This document shows positions 18,992-26,968 of a DNA stretch of 64,000 bases, piece by piece. This stretch comes from Candidatus Marithrix sp. Its GTDB lineage: Bacteria > Pseudomonadota > Gammaproteobacteria > Beggiatoales > Beggiatoaceae. The DNA lies in the NCBI GenBank assembly GCA_016744775.1, contig JADGDS010000003.1:186001-250000 (forward strand), written 5' to 3'. The number at the start of each line of letters is the position of its first letter. Positions within the stretch are counted from its first letter, which is position 1. A model generated the notes under the pieces. It had not been told where the DNA came from, did no database searches, and saw only the letters and a list, made by a program, of their open reading frames with translations. A program made the translations under genes and the position numbers.

Positions 18992-19117
18992 TTCTCGTTC
19001 CCACGCTCCAGCGTGGGAATGCATGTGTCGGCGCTCCAGCGCCGAGTACAAAGAAAAAAACACTTGACGCTGGAGCGTCTGTTCATGCATTCCCACGCTC
19101 CAGCGTGGGAACGAGAA
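18992..19117. repeat. palindromic repeat element, family CGTTCCCACGCTCCAGCGTGGGAA (copy 1)
   Basis: The element begins TTCTCGTTCCCACGCTCCAG and ends with the reverse complement GCGTGGGAACGAGAA. Inside are further hairpins (GGCGCTCCAGCGCC and GACGCTGGAGCGTC). It is GC-rich against an AT-rich background and has no ORF. A close relative lies at 60560-60707 with the same internal order, including ACACTTGACGCTGGAGCGTC. It separates the clostripain gene from the papain-like gene. Confidence 0.85.
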
Positions 19118-19124
19118 AACAAGT

Positions 19125-21899
19125 CTAATTATGATACAATTGACCAACAAACCAAGTTCTAGCAGAAATCCAGCCATTACCGGAGCCACCCCAACCTTGA
19201 TTCACGTAAAATTTACGTTGATATTCCCACCAAGACCAGAATGCAAAGTGAACTCTTTTACGTCGCCATTGATATCCATAAGCAAGAGGATAATGTTTAA
19301 ACCAACCTGTACCAATAATAGCAGGAACTCTACGGTTTACAATCGAATCACGGGCACGGTTACGTAAACCACTTGTAGAAATACCTAAAACATTATAATT
19401 AGTTTTTAAAGTTGCACCTGTACGCCCTTGTAGATATTTGTAAGCATCACTCATATTCCAAGGTGCTGTTGCGCCTTGACCATCCCAGCAAAAGGTACTT
19501 ATATAATTACGAATTTCCCAACTTACATTTCTAATACCTTGATCCATATTCTTGGGAGCAATAGCATTACTACCGTAGCCACCATTTTCACGATATAAAC
19601 CCCAGCGATGTTGCCAACCAGAATTATTAATGCTTGCACGATAATCACCCCAACCAAATAACATTGCCCAAGCAGTGGAACCACAACCACTAGCACAATT
19701 AGAGCTATTATTAAATTCTTTTTTTGAAATTTGACTATACCAACGTTGATCATTATGGCTACCAGCCCAGAATGTATTCCATGAACTCCAACCACCACGT
19801 ACATTACGTAACTTTAAGGCATCTAGTTCTGAGTTAAATTGTGGTAGTTCAGCAATTTGTTTTTTGGTTGCAATGACAAATTTCATTGATTTAGAAACCT
19901 TGCTTTCAGGATAAATCAAATGTAAATCAAATGATGCTTCAACATCACTTGGTACATCTACAACTTTAATATCAATTACTAAAGGAAGCCCTTCTTTACT
20001 TCGTTCTAACAATTCTACTTTTACAAATTGTGCGCCTTTTCCTTCAAGCTTAAATTCTGGAGCTTGCTTATTAGGCAATATTGCTAACTGATAACTATCT
20101 CCAGCTGCTAATAATTCACCATACTCTTGAGTCAAGGCAATAATTTCCCATTCCTTGTTAGCATCATAACGTAAGGCTTGATTAAGTACAGCATTAGTTT
20201 CAGCAGATTTTTCCTTATATTCTTGCCAAGATTCCCATTTTTCAAAATTAATTTCAAATTTTTGAGGACCACTAATTCTTACATCACTTTCAACTTTTTC
20301 TCCCTCTTTAGATTCTGGAACTACAACAATAGTTTCAGATAATTCTTCTTGATTAAACCATTCTCTTTGTATTCCAAGAGCTTTACGAGGGAAGTCGCCT
20401 AAATCAGCTACTTGTTGATTTTCTTGATCTTCTGCTATATAAGATAAGGCATCAAGTTTATAAAAACGATTAGCTTTTTTGCCTAATTTAGCTGCTTTTT
20501 CGGTTAAATATTGAACCGGTGATTGACCAGTAAAATTCCAATGAGGAATAGGAAAATCATGATCACCTGTGGATACGACAATAAAACCAGCTGGTTTTAC
20601 TGGAATATTATAATAAGCCGGCTTATGACCTAATTCAGGTAAATCAGGGCGATAAATAGGTGTAATCTCATCTGATAATTGTGCCCTTGCCCAACCCGGT
20701 GCAACACTTTCATCATTACGCACATCTTCTAACAATTGAGCTGCTCTTAATAAAAGTTCATTTGGAATTTGATTAATAGTGCCTTTACTTGAATCATCTT
20801 CAATACCTTCACATATTAAGTTATATGTTAATTCAGCTTGTGAAGCATCATTAGTATTAATTTTTAAAACCGCTTCACGTTGTCCAACATCTAAAGGTGT
20901 ACATTTAATACTGATAGCCTTGGGTGCGCTACCATCAGCAATTGTGATACTTATTGGTGTAATTAGCTTAAATTCATCTTTATGTGTTCCCTCAATGATT
21001 GAATTTAGTAGCAAATTAGCATTTCCATTTTCTGTGATAGCAATAGATCGTAAACCAGAAGTTTCCAGCGTAACTTGTCCAAAATTTACAGTAGAACCTG
21101 ATTTAGGAAAAGATTGAAAAATTGGCGTACCATTTGGCTGACAAGCATTATCAGGTAAAGCGATACCTTTGACTTTTTGAAATTGTCCAGTAGGAATTTC
21201 CAAATCAAATGTACATTTTTTGCTATTCAACAAATACAAGCCTTTATCACTACCAGAAATAAACAGTTCTTCTGAAAATATTTCTAAATCTTGTGCTTTT
21301 CCTTCTATTCCTGTGCAAACAACTTTTAAATCATTTGTATCCATATCATATCGTAATACATCATATGAATCTTGTTGTTGAAGTGCAGCAAAAAATATTT
21401 TGCCTTTATCCTTTAAAGTGGCAAGACTTTCGATAGGAACATTTACAGGCATTTTTAAAGAACTAATACCAGTAGTAGAATCAATCTCAATTAAGCCATT
21501 ACCTTTTGCCCAAGCCCAAAGTTTGCCATCAGGGCTAAAAGCTAAATCACCAATATCATCAAATCCGGTGCTGCCAATTGAGAATAACTTAGCAGTTTTA
21601 CCATCAACTTGATAAAGATATCCTTTTGGTTTACCAGCGGCAACATTTTTACCAGAAGCGGCATATATTAGATTAGTTTTTGGATGAATAGCCAGTGCTT
21701 GAATATCATAGCCTTCATATAAAGCATTTAAATCATTTACTTTAAGATCAAAACCAACAGTAAAAAATTGTGAATTATTAGCTTCTTGTTGATTAACTGC
21801 ATAGAGTTGACATGAAGCGGGGGTAGCAGCAGCATAAACATTTGTAATGGGTAAAATATTACCCACTGCAAATAATGCAAGTAAGATTTTAATTTTCAT
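19125..21899 (-). CDS. secreted papain-like cysteine peptidase with N-terminal propeller module
   Basis: A 924-residue exported protein. A signal peptide ends at NVYAAA. Residues ~30-255 form a propeller-like module starting SCQLYAVNQQEANN; it is homologous to the C-terminal module of the Calx-beta protein at 44861. Residues ~260-370 are an Ig/HYDIN-like segment. The C-terminal ~220 residues are a papain-fold domain: CASGCGSTAWAMLFGW with Cys739, a distal WFKHYPLAYGY with His869, and VNQGWGGSGNGWISA near the end, a pattern closest to C10 (streptopain-like) and C39-like peptidases. Activity is likely but the family is not certain. The gene is 45 bases from a small secreted protein upstream, probably an operon. 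Confidence 0.75.
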   Translation of the reverse strand: MKIKILLALFAVGNILPITNVYAAATPASCQLYAVNQQEANNSQFFTVGFDLKVNDLNALYEGYDIQALAIHPKTNLIYAASGKNVAAGKPKGYLYQVDGKTAKLFSIGSTGFDDIGDLAFSPDGKLWAWAKGNGLIEIDSTTGISSLKMPVNVPIESLATLKDKGKIFFAALQQQDSYDVLRYDMDTNDLKVVCTGIEGKAQDLEIFSEELFISGSDKGLYLLNSKKCTFDLEIPTGQFQKVKGIALPDNACQPNGTPIFQSFPKSGSTVNFGQVTLETSGLRSIAITENGNANLLLNSIIEGTHKDEFKLITPISITIADGSAPKAISIKCTPLDVGQREAVLKINTNDASQAELTYNLICEGIEDDSSKGTINQIPNELLLRAAQLLEDVRNDESVAPGWARAQLSDEITPIYRPDLPELGHKPAYYNIPVKPAGFIVVSTGDHDFPIPHWNFTGQSPVQYLTEKAAKLGKKANRFYKLDALSYIAEDQENQQVADLGDFPRKALGIQREWFNQEELSETIVVVPESKEGEKVESDVRISGPQKFEINFEKWESWQEYKEKSAETNAVLNQALRYDANKEWEIIALTQEYGELLAAGDSYQLAILPNKQAPEFKLEGKGAQFVKVELLERSKEGLPLVIDIKVVDVPSDVEASFDLHLIYPESKVSKSMKFVIATKKQIAELPQFNSELDALKLRNVRGGWSSWNTFWAGSHNDQRWYSQISKKEFNNSSNCASGCGSTAWAMLFGWGDYRASINNSGWQHRWGLYRENGGYGSNAIAPKNMDQGIRNVSWEIRNYISTFCWDGQGATAPWNMSDAYKYLQGRTGATLKTNYNVLGISTSGLRNRARDSIVNRRVPAIIGTGWFKHYPLAYGYQWRRKRVHFAFWSWWEYQRKFYVNQGWGGSGNGWISARTWFVGQLYHN

Positions 21900-21944
21900 A
21901 GTAATTAGTTTCCCCCTCTTGAAAGAGGGAATGGAAGTTTAAAA

Positions 21945-22712
21945 TTATCTTAAGTAGAAATTAGCTCTAACCCATGCAGGGCAAAGACGACATGTAGGAC
22001 CTTGGAAAGTTCTTCTTTGAACTTTATTGTTATATCTAGCAACTGCCAAAAGACGAGTACTATCACGTCCATTGAAGAAAACTCGATAATTACCGCTGGA
22101 ATTTGTACGTGTACTACCTTTGTAAACCCAACGATTATTTAGCAAAAGATAAAAATATACTCTAGCACTTTTGGCTTCTTTCCAACATTTTAAGAACCAG
22201 AAACAACTTTCACGAGATTTAACTTTACCAAACACTTCTGTGCGACCAAATCCCTTATCTGCATCCTTAATTTCAGCTAATAATTTATCTGCATCTACAG
22301 TAGCAGATAGTTTATTATGATCTAAGAAAACAACAGCAAATTCATGTTTGCCGGGAAGTCCACTCATAGGAATTTTAACTAATACTTGAAATCCATCATC
22401 TTGTTCAGTAATTTCAACAGTTTTAGCTGTTGTTAATTGTTCTACTGCTTCAGTAATGTCTTGACCATCCCATAAGATTTGTTCTACATCTTTATGCAGA
22501 ATACCACGAACCAGTATAATTAAATGTTCTTCTGAACTAAGATAATAATCAATTTTAGGAAGACCAGTATATTTAGGATCATCTGTTGGTTCTTCAGGAG
22601 CTGCTGTAGTAGTATCTAATGGTGTTTCTTCCTCTTCTGCCCAAGTAACATTTGGTATCAAGGCTAAACCGCCTATCACCATTATGGTTGCTAACAATTT
22701 ATCAAGTTTCAT
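21945..22712 (-). CDS. small secreted protein of unknown function, partner of the papain-like peptidase
   Basis: A 255-residue protein with a signal peptide cut near NVTWAE, followed by an acidic Thr/Pro-rich stretch. The middle (PKIDYYLSSEEHLIILVRGI ... VKIPMSGLPGKHEFAVVF) looks like a beta-sandwich. The C-terminal ~90 residues are basic and aromatic with two CxxC-like pairs (CFWFLKCW, CRLCPAW). The gene starts the minus-strand peptidase run and is 45 bases ahead of the papain-like gene. A role as inhibitor, chaperone or propeptide in trans is possible, but nothing in the sequence proves it. I do not recognise the family. Confidence 0.7.
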   Translation of the reverse strand: MKLDKLLATIMVIGGLALIPNVTWAEEEETPLDTTTAAPEEPTDDPKYTGLPKIDYYLSSEEHLIILVRGILHKDVEQILWDGQDITEAVEQLTTAKTVEITEQDDGFQVLVKIPMSGLPGKHEFAVVFLDHNKLSATVDADKLLAEIKDADKGFGRTEVFGKVKSRESCFWFLKCWKEAKSARVYFYLLLNNRWVYKGSTRTNSSGNYRVFFNGRDSTRLLAVARYNNKVQRRTFQGPTCRLCPAWVRANFYLR

Positions 22713-22961
22713 TTTTACTACCTCTGATTATACATGTTATATATTATTATATATATATATAATATAATTTTACAAATTAAAATTTTATTCATATACTAAA
22801 TAAAACTTTATAAGTTATAAAGTTTGTTATGCAAATAGGATGCCAATTATATTCGATTAACAAATTGTTATTAAAGATATTATTTAATATAAAAATGCGA
22901 ATTAAGGGTTGAATAAATTGTAATAAAAACGTAGTGGTTGATAATTTAATTAAAAAAATTT
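22713..22961. other. AT-rich intergenic region with likely divergent promoter
   Basis: It contains a long alternating TA run (22740-22765, TATATATATA type) just upstream of the secreted-protein gene, suited to be its -10/UP region on the minus strand. I see no gene in it. Confidence 0.4.
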
Positions 22962-23421
22962 GGATTTCGTAAATAAATTGCAACAACAGCATGATCGATT
23001 GTCTTTAAAAGCTGGAACTGAGTGGGAAGATATGGATTATCAGGAAATTGCTTGTTTACAGAGCTTAGGTCAAGCTAAACTGCCATTAATAGTGAAAATC
23101 GCTGGTCCAGAAGCGAATGCAGGTTGTCAAATTCTTGATGGTACAGTCAATGGTTTGGGTTTAGGTAGTGGCAATAACAATTTGGTACATGCTTTATCTT
23201 TAGTACAACAACGGCTTGAGAAACATTATAACCATGCCCCTTTAGATGCGCGACATAGTATTAATGTTCCCATACCAGCTGAAAAAAGTTATTTATATTG
23301 CTCAACTTTGGGTAGATCCATTAATTGAACGTTATGGCAAAGATACCGCGCGTTATTTACAACAAATTCCACGTAAACCTTATACCCAGTTTGAACAACT
23401 GATCAAGGAAATAGAAGCATG
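22962..23421 (+). pseudogene. debris of aldolase genes (HpcH/HpaI-like and DRE-TIM-like)
   Basis: The first part (SLKAGTEWEDMDYQEIACL ... LPLIVKIAGPEA) resembles an HpcH/HpaI-type aldolase core. It is joined to DGTVNGLGLGSGNNNL, which resembles the end of the barrel in DRE-TIM metallolyases such as homocitrate synthase. A frameshift near 23290 leads to a third block (IAQLWVDPLIERYGKDTARY ... FEQLIKEIEA) that ends at 23421. No intact start and no full domain. This looks like a deletion fusion of two neighbouring genes. Family names are my reading of short blocks. Confidence 0.5.
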
Positions 23422-23481
23422 ACTGATGGCTTATTAAAAAATAATAAGACCGTATTGGAGATTTTATGCTATTATCTACAG

Positions 23482-23823
23482 ATGAATGTCAGATTAGCAT
23501 TACAATTATTAGGCGTACATCGTAGAACATTGTCTCGTTATAAAATTAGAGCTATCCGATTGCCTAATAGAACCTTGAATTACAATGAAGATGATGTTTA
23601 TTCTATGGCAGGTAAATCTAAGGTTCGCATGAATAGATTAGCGAGATTATCTTATGATCTAGCAGAAAAACTGATAGTACAAAATCATGGTAGGATTGAA
23701 CTCATTAATGCCGCATAAAAAATCTATGAACAAGAACTGTTTGAAGATTTAATGCAGGTTGTTCATTCTTTTTCTATGAAAATGTATTCGCGCAGAAGGT
23801 TAGCTAAAAAAATTGCTTTTTAA
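23482..23823 (+). pseudogene. IS607-type serine recombinase TnpA, internally deleted
   Basis: MNVRLALQLLGVHRRTLSRY and LPNRTLNYNEDDVYSMAGKS are the MerR-like DNA-binding start. The catalytic serine domain is missing. The frame resumes with NRLARLSYDLAEKLIVQNHG, meets a TAA at 23716, and continues in frame as YEQELFEDLMQVVHSFS then MYSRRR, the usual TnpA C-terminus. The reading frame can be opened upstream to an ATG at 23419, whose ATGA overlaps the preceding debris. Confidence 0.75.
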
Positions 23824-24624
23824 AAACTGGACTTCATATTTTGCAGCCATTCGTGAATGGAAAAAGAACCCGTCAAAGTTTAAAGGTATGCCTAAAATAC
23901 CAAATTATAAAAAAAAGAACGGATACTTTGTTGCAATATTCACTAATCAGCAGCTAAAAGTGAAACAGGGTTTTATCCATTTTCCAAAAACAGTCAATAT
24001 TCCACCCATGAAAACATCAGTTTCCAAACCAAAGCAGGTACGAATAACACCTCAAGCTACCTGTTTTGTTGTGGAAATTGTGTATGAAAAAGGGTTTAAT
24101 AAAAGGAAAGCTAAGTTACAAAGTCAATTACCTAAAGGTATATTTAGCACATTACGCATCAATCATCTTATACATAAACGTAATCAAAAAATAAACGATT
24201 ACATCCATAAAACATCCTGATTTATTATTGATTATTGTGTTGGTAACAATGAAGGATGGAAAAATCGCATCAACATAGGAAAGCGAAATAATCAAAACTT
24301 CGTTCAAATACCTCATACTAAGTTAATCCGTTCCATAGAATATAAAGCTGATGAATTTGGTATTTTGGTAAAAATAACGGAAGAAAGCTACACCTCAAAG
24401 ACTGACAATTTGGTGCTTGAATCTTTAAAAAAGCATGGCTCAAAAAACCAAGTTTGGGTAAACGTGTTAAGCGTGGATTGTTTCAATCTTCAAATGGGAT
24501 GTTAATAAATGCAGATTGCAATGGTGCAATTGGTATTGCTAGAAAAGTAGTCGGTGATTTGGCATTAAAGTCAATAATCGATAAGAGCATTGCGTTAATG
24601 CCAAGACATAGGTTTTCTTTCTGA
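23813..24624 (+). pseudogene. TnpB (IS605 OrfB family) remnant
   Basis: Lacks the normal N-terminus. Recognisable blocks: WKKNPSKFKGMPKIPNYKKK, FVVEIVYEK, DYIHKTS, then in shifted frames NNQNFVQIPHTKLI, IEYKADEFGI, TEESYTSK, and finally [20 protein letters not shown]. The first RuvC aspartate region and the zinc finger are gone. TnpB is the RNA-guided nuclease of IS200/IS605 and IS607 elements; this copy cannot work. Confidence 0.8.
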
Positions 24625-24671
24625 TGTTTTTAGGAAGATGATCATAAATGTCTATAGATGTCCTTAGTAAC

Positions 24672-24802
24672 TATGGAAATTATAACGTTATAATCGTTCA
24701 GCCAAAAACAGCAAACTAGCACAAGCAGTTAGTTTAGATACACTGTTTAAAACATCTGATATTATTTTTTTAACTACACCTTTAAATCATGATTCACATC
24801 AC
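24672..24802 (+). pseudogene. fragment of a D-isomer 2-hydroxyacid dehydrogenase
   Basis: In two frames: NYGNYNVIIVQPKTA, then, after a frameshift near 24710, SKLAQAVSLDTLFKTSD followed by IIFLTTPLNHDSHH. The second block matches the LDELLxxSDIxSLHxPLxxxT segment of the NAD-binding domain. It runs in frame into the ATG of the dioxygenase gene, so the start of that gene may be artificial. Confidence 0.6.
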
Positions 24803-25816
24803 ATGAATAATAGCAAGAACGAACAAAAACGCAATATTTATCCTTTTGGTAATAAAAACCATACATTAAATACTGATGCTTTTCAAATTGATTGCCAAGA
24901 ATTTTCTAGCAGAAATGCACTGGAAAATGCTATTAAGCAACAATGGAATGAGAAAGGATTGATTGTATTAAGTAATACTGGAATGCAACATCTGAGTGAG
25001 TTACAAAAATGGGCGGAAATAATTTTTTCTGATTTTACAACTTATGAAGGTGGGTCTGCGCCACGCAGTAAGTGGAGTGATAAGGTCTTTGGTATTGATG
25101 ACACACCATCACATATTGACATGTGTTATCACAATGAAGCATGTTATTTGCCAAGCTTTCCACGCTGTTTTGTTATTGGTTCACTAGTTTGTCCAGCAGA
25201 AGATGGGAATACACTGGTATCTGATAATGTGGCTACTACAGATGCCATACTAGATACCCCACTGGGTAAGGCACTAAAAGCTAAAGGAATACGCTATATC
25301 CGCAATATGACTGATAAATATACTGATAATGCAGTGGTTTATAAACATTGGCAGGATACTTTCTATACTGATTCGCGTTATGAGGCAGAACAATACATAA
25401 AATCACAGAACTGGGATTATGAATGGTTGCCCAATGGCACACTACGTACTAGCTATTGTGTGGATGCATTTGAATTCCATGAACAGCTTGGCAAGAATAT
25501 GTATTTTGCCGGGCTGGTAAGCCACGCTGCCTTTTTCGATCAGTGGCATCCCTTCAACACCATAACAGATGAGGAGCGTCCGTTCACTATGACACTGGGG
25601 GATGGCTCAGCTTTTAGTGATGATGACATAAAACAATTATATGCTGCTTATAACCAAGCATCATTCCCCATTGTCTGGCAACAGGCAGATGTTGCTATTG
25701 TTGATAATCTGCGTTGGAGCCATGCCCGTCCAGCCTTTAATTTGAAAGAAGGAGAACAACGAGTTATGGGAGTAACTATGGGGATGATGAAAGACCGCGT
25801 GGGTAGTAATTTTTAA
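24803..25816 (+). CDS. TauD/TfdA-type Fe(II)/2-oxoglutarate dioxygenase
   Basis: A 337-residue soluble enzyme. The iron ligands are visible in PSHIDMCYHNEACY (HxD) and in DNLRWSHARPAF (distal His and the 2-oxoglutarate-binding Arg), as in the TauD family. Substrate is unknown. No ribosome site precedes the ATG, and the frame is open into the dehydrogenase fragment upstream, so the native N-terminus may have been altered by the nearby rearrangement. It is followed 15 bases later by an enolase-superfamily gene in the same direction. The cluster has visibly higher GC and different codon use from its neighbours, which suggests transfer. Confidence 0.8.
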   Translation: MNNSKNEQKRNIYPFGNKNHTLNTDAFQIDCQEFSSRNALENAIKQQWNEKGLIVLSNTGMQHLSELQKWAEIIFSDFTTYEGGSAPRSKWSDKVFGIDDTPSHIDMCYHNEACYLPSFPRCFVIGSLVCPAEDGNTLVSDNVATTDAILDTPLGKALKAKGIRYIRNMTDKYTDNAVVYKHWQDTFYTDSRYEAEQYIKSQNWDYEWLPNGTLRTSYCVDAFEFHEQLGKNMYFAGLVSHAAFFDQWHPFNTITDEERPFTMTLGDGSAFSDDDIKQLYAAYNQASFPIVWQQADVAIVDNLRWSHARPAFNLKEGEQRVMGVTMGMMKDRVGSNF

Positions 25817-25831
25817 GGATATAAAAGAATT

Positions 25832-26938
25832 ATGCGTATTAAAAAAGTATCACTGTTCCAGAAACAAATACCAATGATTTGTGGTAGATTTTCGTGTTCA
25901 TTAGAGCCCGGTGTTGATCAGGCAGAAGTGGTTATTACTCGTATAGAGACAGAATGCGGATTGGTAGGTTATGGTGAATCTGGTTCAGTGGGTGGATATC
26001 CCAACTATTCAACAGGCATTTTAGCTAGTAGTGCTGAGATGATTGAACGTCATCTAATGAATAAGGATCCACGTAATCTAAATGCAATTCAGCATATTAT
26101 GTCAATGATTGACGGACATGGTGCTATCAAAGCTGGTTTTGATATGGCTTGCTGGGATATATTGGGCAAGTCTGAAGGCAAACCACTACATGAGGTGCTG
26201 GGTGGTAAATTACAAGATAAAGTGCCATTGTACCGCTCAATTCCTACTGAAGCACCAGAAGACATGGTACAGTCAGTCAAGGACTGGCGTAATGAAGGCT
26301 ATAGCATGTTTCAATTGCGTGTAGGACATGGTGATATTCAGGCAGATTTACAACGTATTGCTGGAGTGATTTCTAAAAAACAGAGTGATGAAATATATAC
26401 TGTAGATGTGGCTGGTCATTGGCGGGTGGATGAAGCCCTGTTTATCCTCAACACAGTTAAAGATTTGGATTTCACCATAGAACAACCTTGCTGGACAGTT
26501 GATGATTGTATGTCATTGCGCCAGCGTATTAGCTTTCCTATGAAATTGGATAATAGCCTCAACAGTGTACATGATGTAATGCGTGCCTATGCTAATAATG
26601 CCTGTGACAGTATTGTGATACATCTCAACAAGTTTGGCGGTATTACCTCATCACGTATTGCACGTGATGTTGCAACAGCAGGCGGTTTGGGTATCACCTT
26701 CTCAACACAATGGGGAACAGAAATAACAACAGCAGCTATTATTCATTTAGCTATGACAACCCAAGCCAATCGCCTAATTAGCACTATTGATAGCCATAAT
26801 TATTCTTCATTGACTGTAGCTACTAATGATCCCATCGTGGTGGATAATGGTTATATGTGGATATCTGATGACTTACCCGGTCTGGCTGTATCTGTGGATG
26901 ACAAACTGCTGGGTGAACCTGTTAAGGTAATCCAGTGA
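25832..26938 (+). CDS. mandelate racemase/muconate-lactonizing (enolase-superfamily) enzyme
   Basis: A 368-residue enolase-superfamily protein. Capping-domain motifs come first, then the barrel: IKAGFDMACWDILGK, FQLRVGHGD at the place of the usual KxK (here RVG), the metal ligands TVDVAGHW, IEQPCW, MKLDNSLNS, and a second catalytic lysine in IHLNKFGG. EQPC is seen in the hydroxyproline/proline-betaine branch, but loss of the first catalytic lysine pair makes substrate transfer unsafe. AAGGA precedes the start. It sits between a dioxygenase and a P-type ATPase, so may act on the same small molecule as the dioxygenase. Confidence 0.85.
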   Translation: MRIKKVSLFQKQIPMICGRFSCSLEPGVDQAEVVITRIETECGLVGYGESGSVGGYPNYSTGILASSAEMIERHLMNKDPRNLNAIQHIMSMIDGHGAIKAGFDMACWDILGKSEGKPLHEVLGGKLQDKVPLYRSIPTEAPEDMVQSVKDWRNEGYSMFQLRVGHGDIQADLQRIAGVISKKQSDEIYTVDVAGHWRVDEALFILNTVKDLDFTIEQPCWTVDDCMSLRQRISFPMKLDNSLNSVHDVMRAYANNACDSIVIHLNKFGGITSSRIARDVATAGGLGITFSTQWGTEITTAAIIHLAMTTQANRLISTIDSHNYSSLTVATNDPIVVDNGYMWISDDLPGLAVSVDDKLLGEPVKVIQ

Positions 26939-26968
26939 TTTTTATCATACTAAAAAAGATTTAAACTT

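Larger units (their letters stand above)
23470..24624 (+). mobile_element. decayed IS607-type insertion sequence (TnpA serine recombinase + TnpB)
   Basis: An N-terminal HTH remnant and a C-terminal serine-recombinase remnant are followed by a TnpB remnant in the same orientation, the order of IS607 elements. Both genes are broken by stops, frameshifts and deletions, so the element is inactive. It lies between the aldolase debris and a dehydrogenase fragment, at the left edge of the more GC-balanced cluster 24.8-29.8 kb. I could not define its ends, because IS607 has no inverted repeats. Confidence 0.75.

Noticed and set aside
18992..19117. CRISPR-like array from the repeated GCTCCAGCG blocks
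   Set aside because: The blocks are nested inverted repeats with no regular spacers and recur as a unit at 60560; they are a palindromic element.
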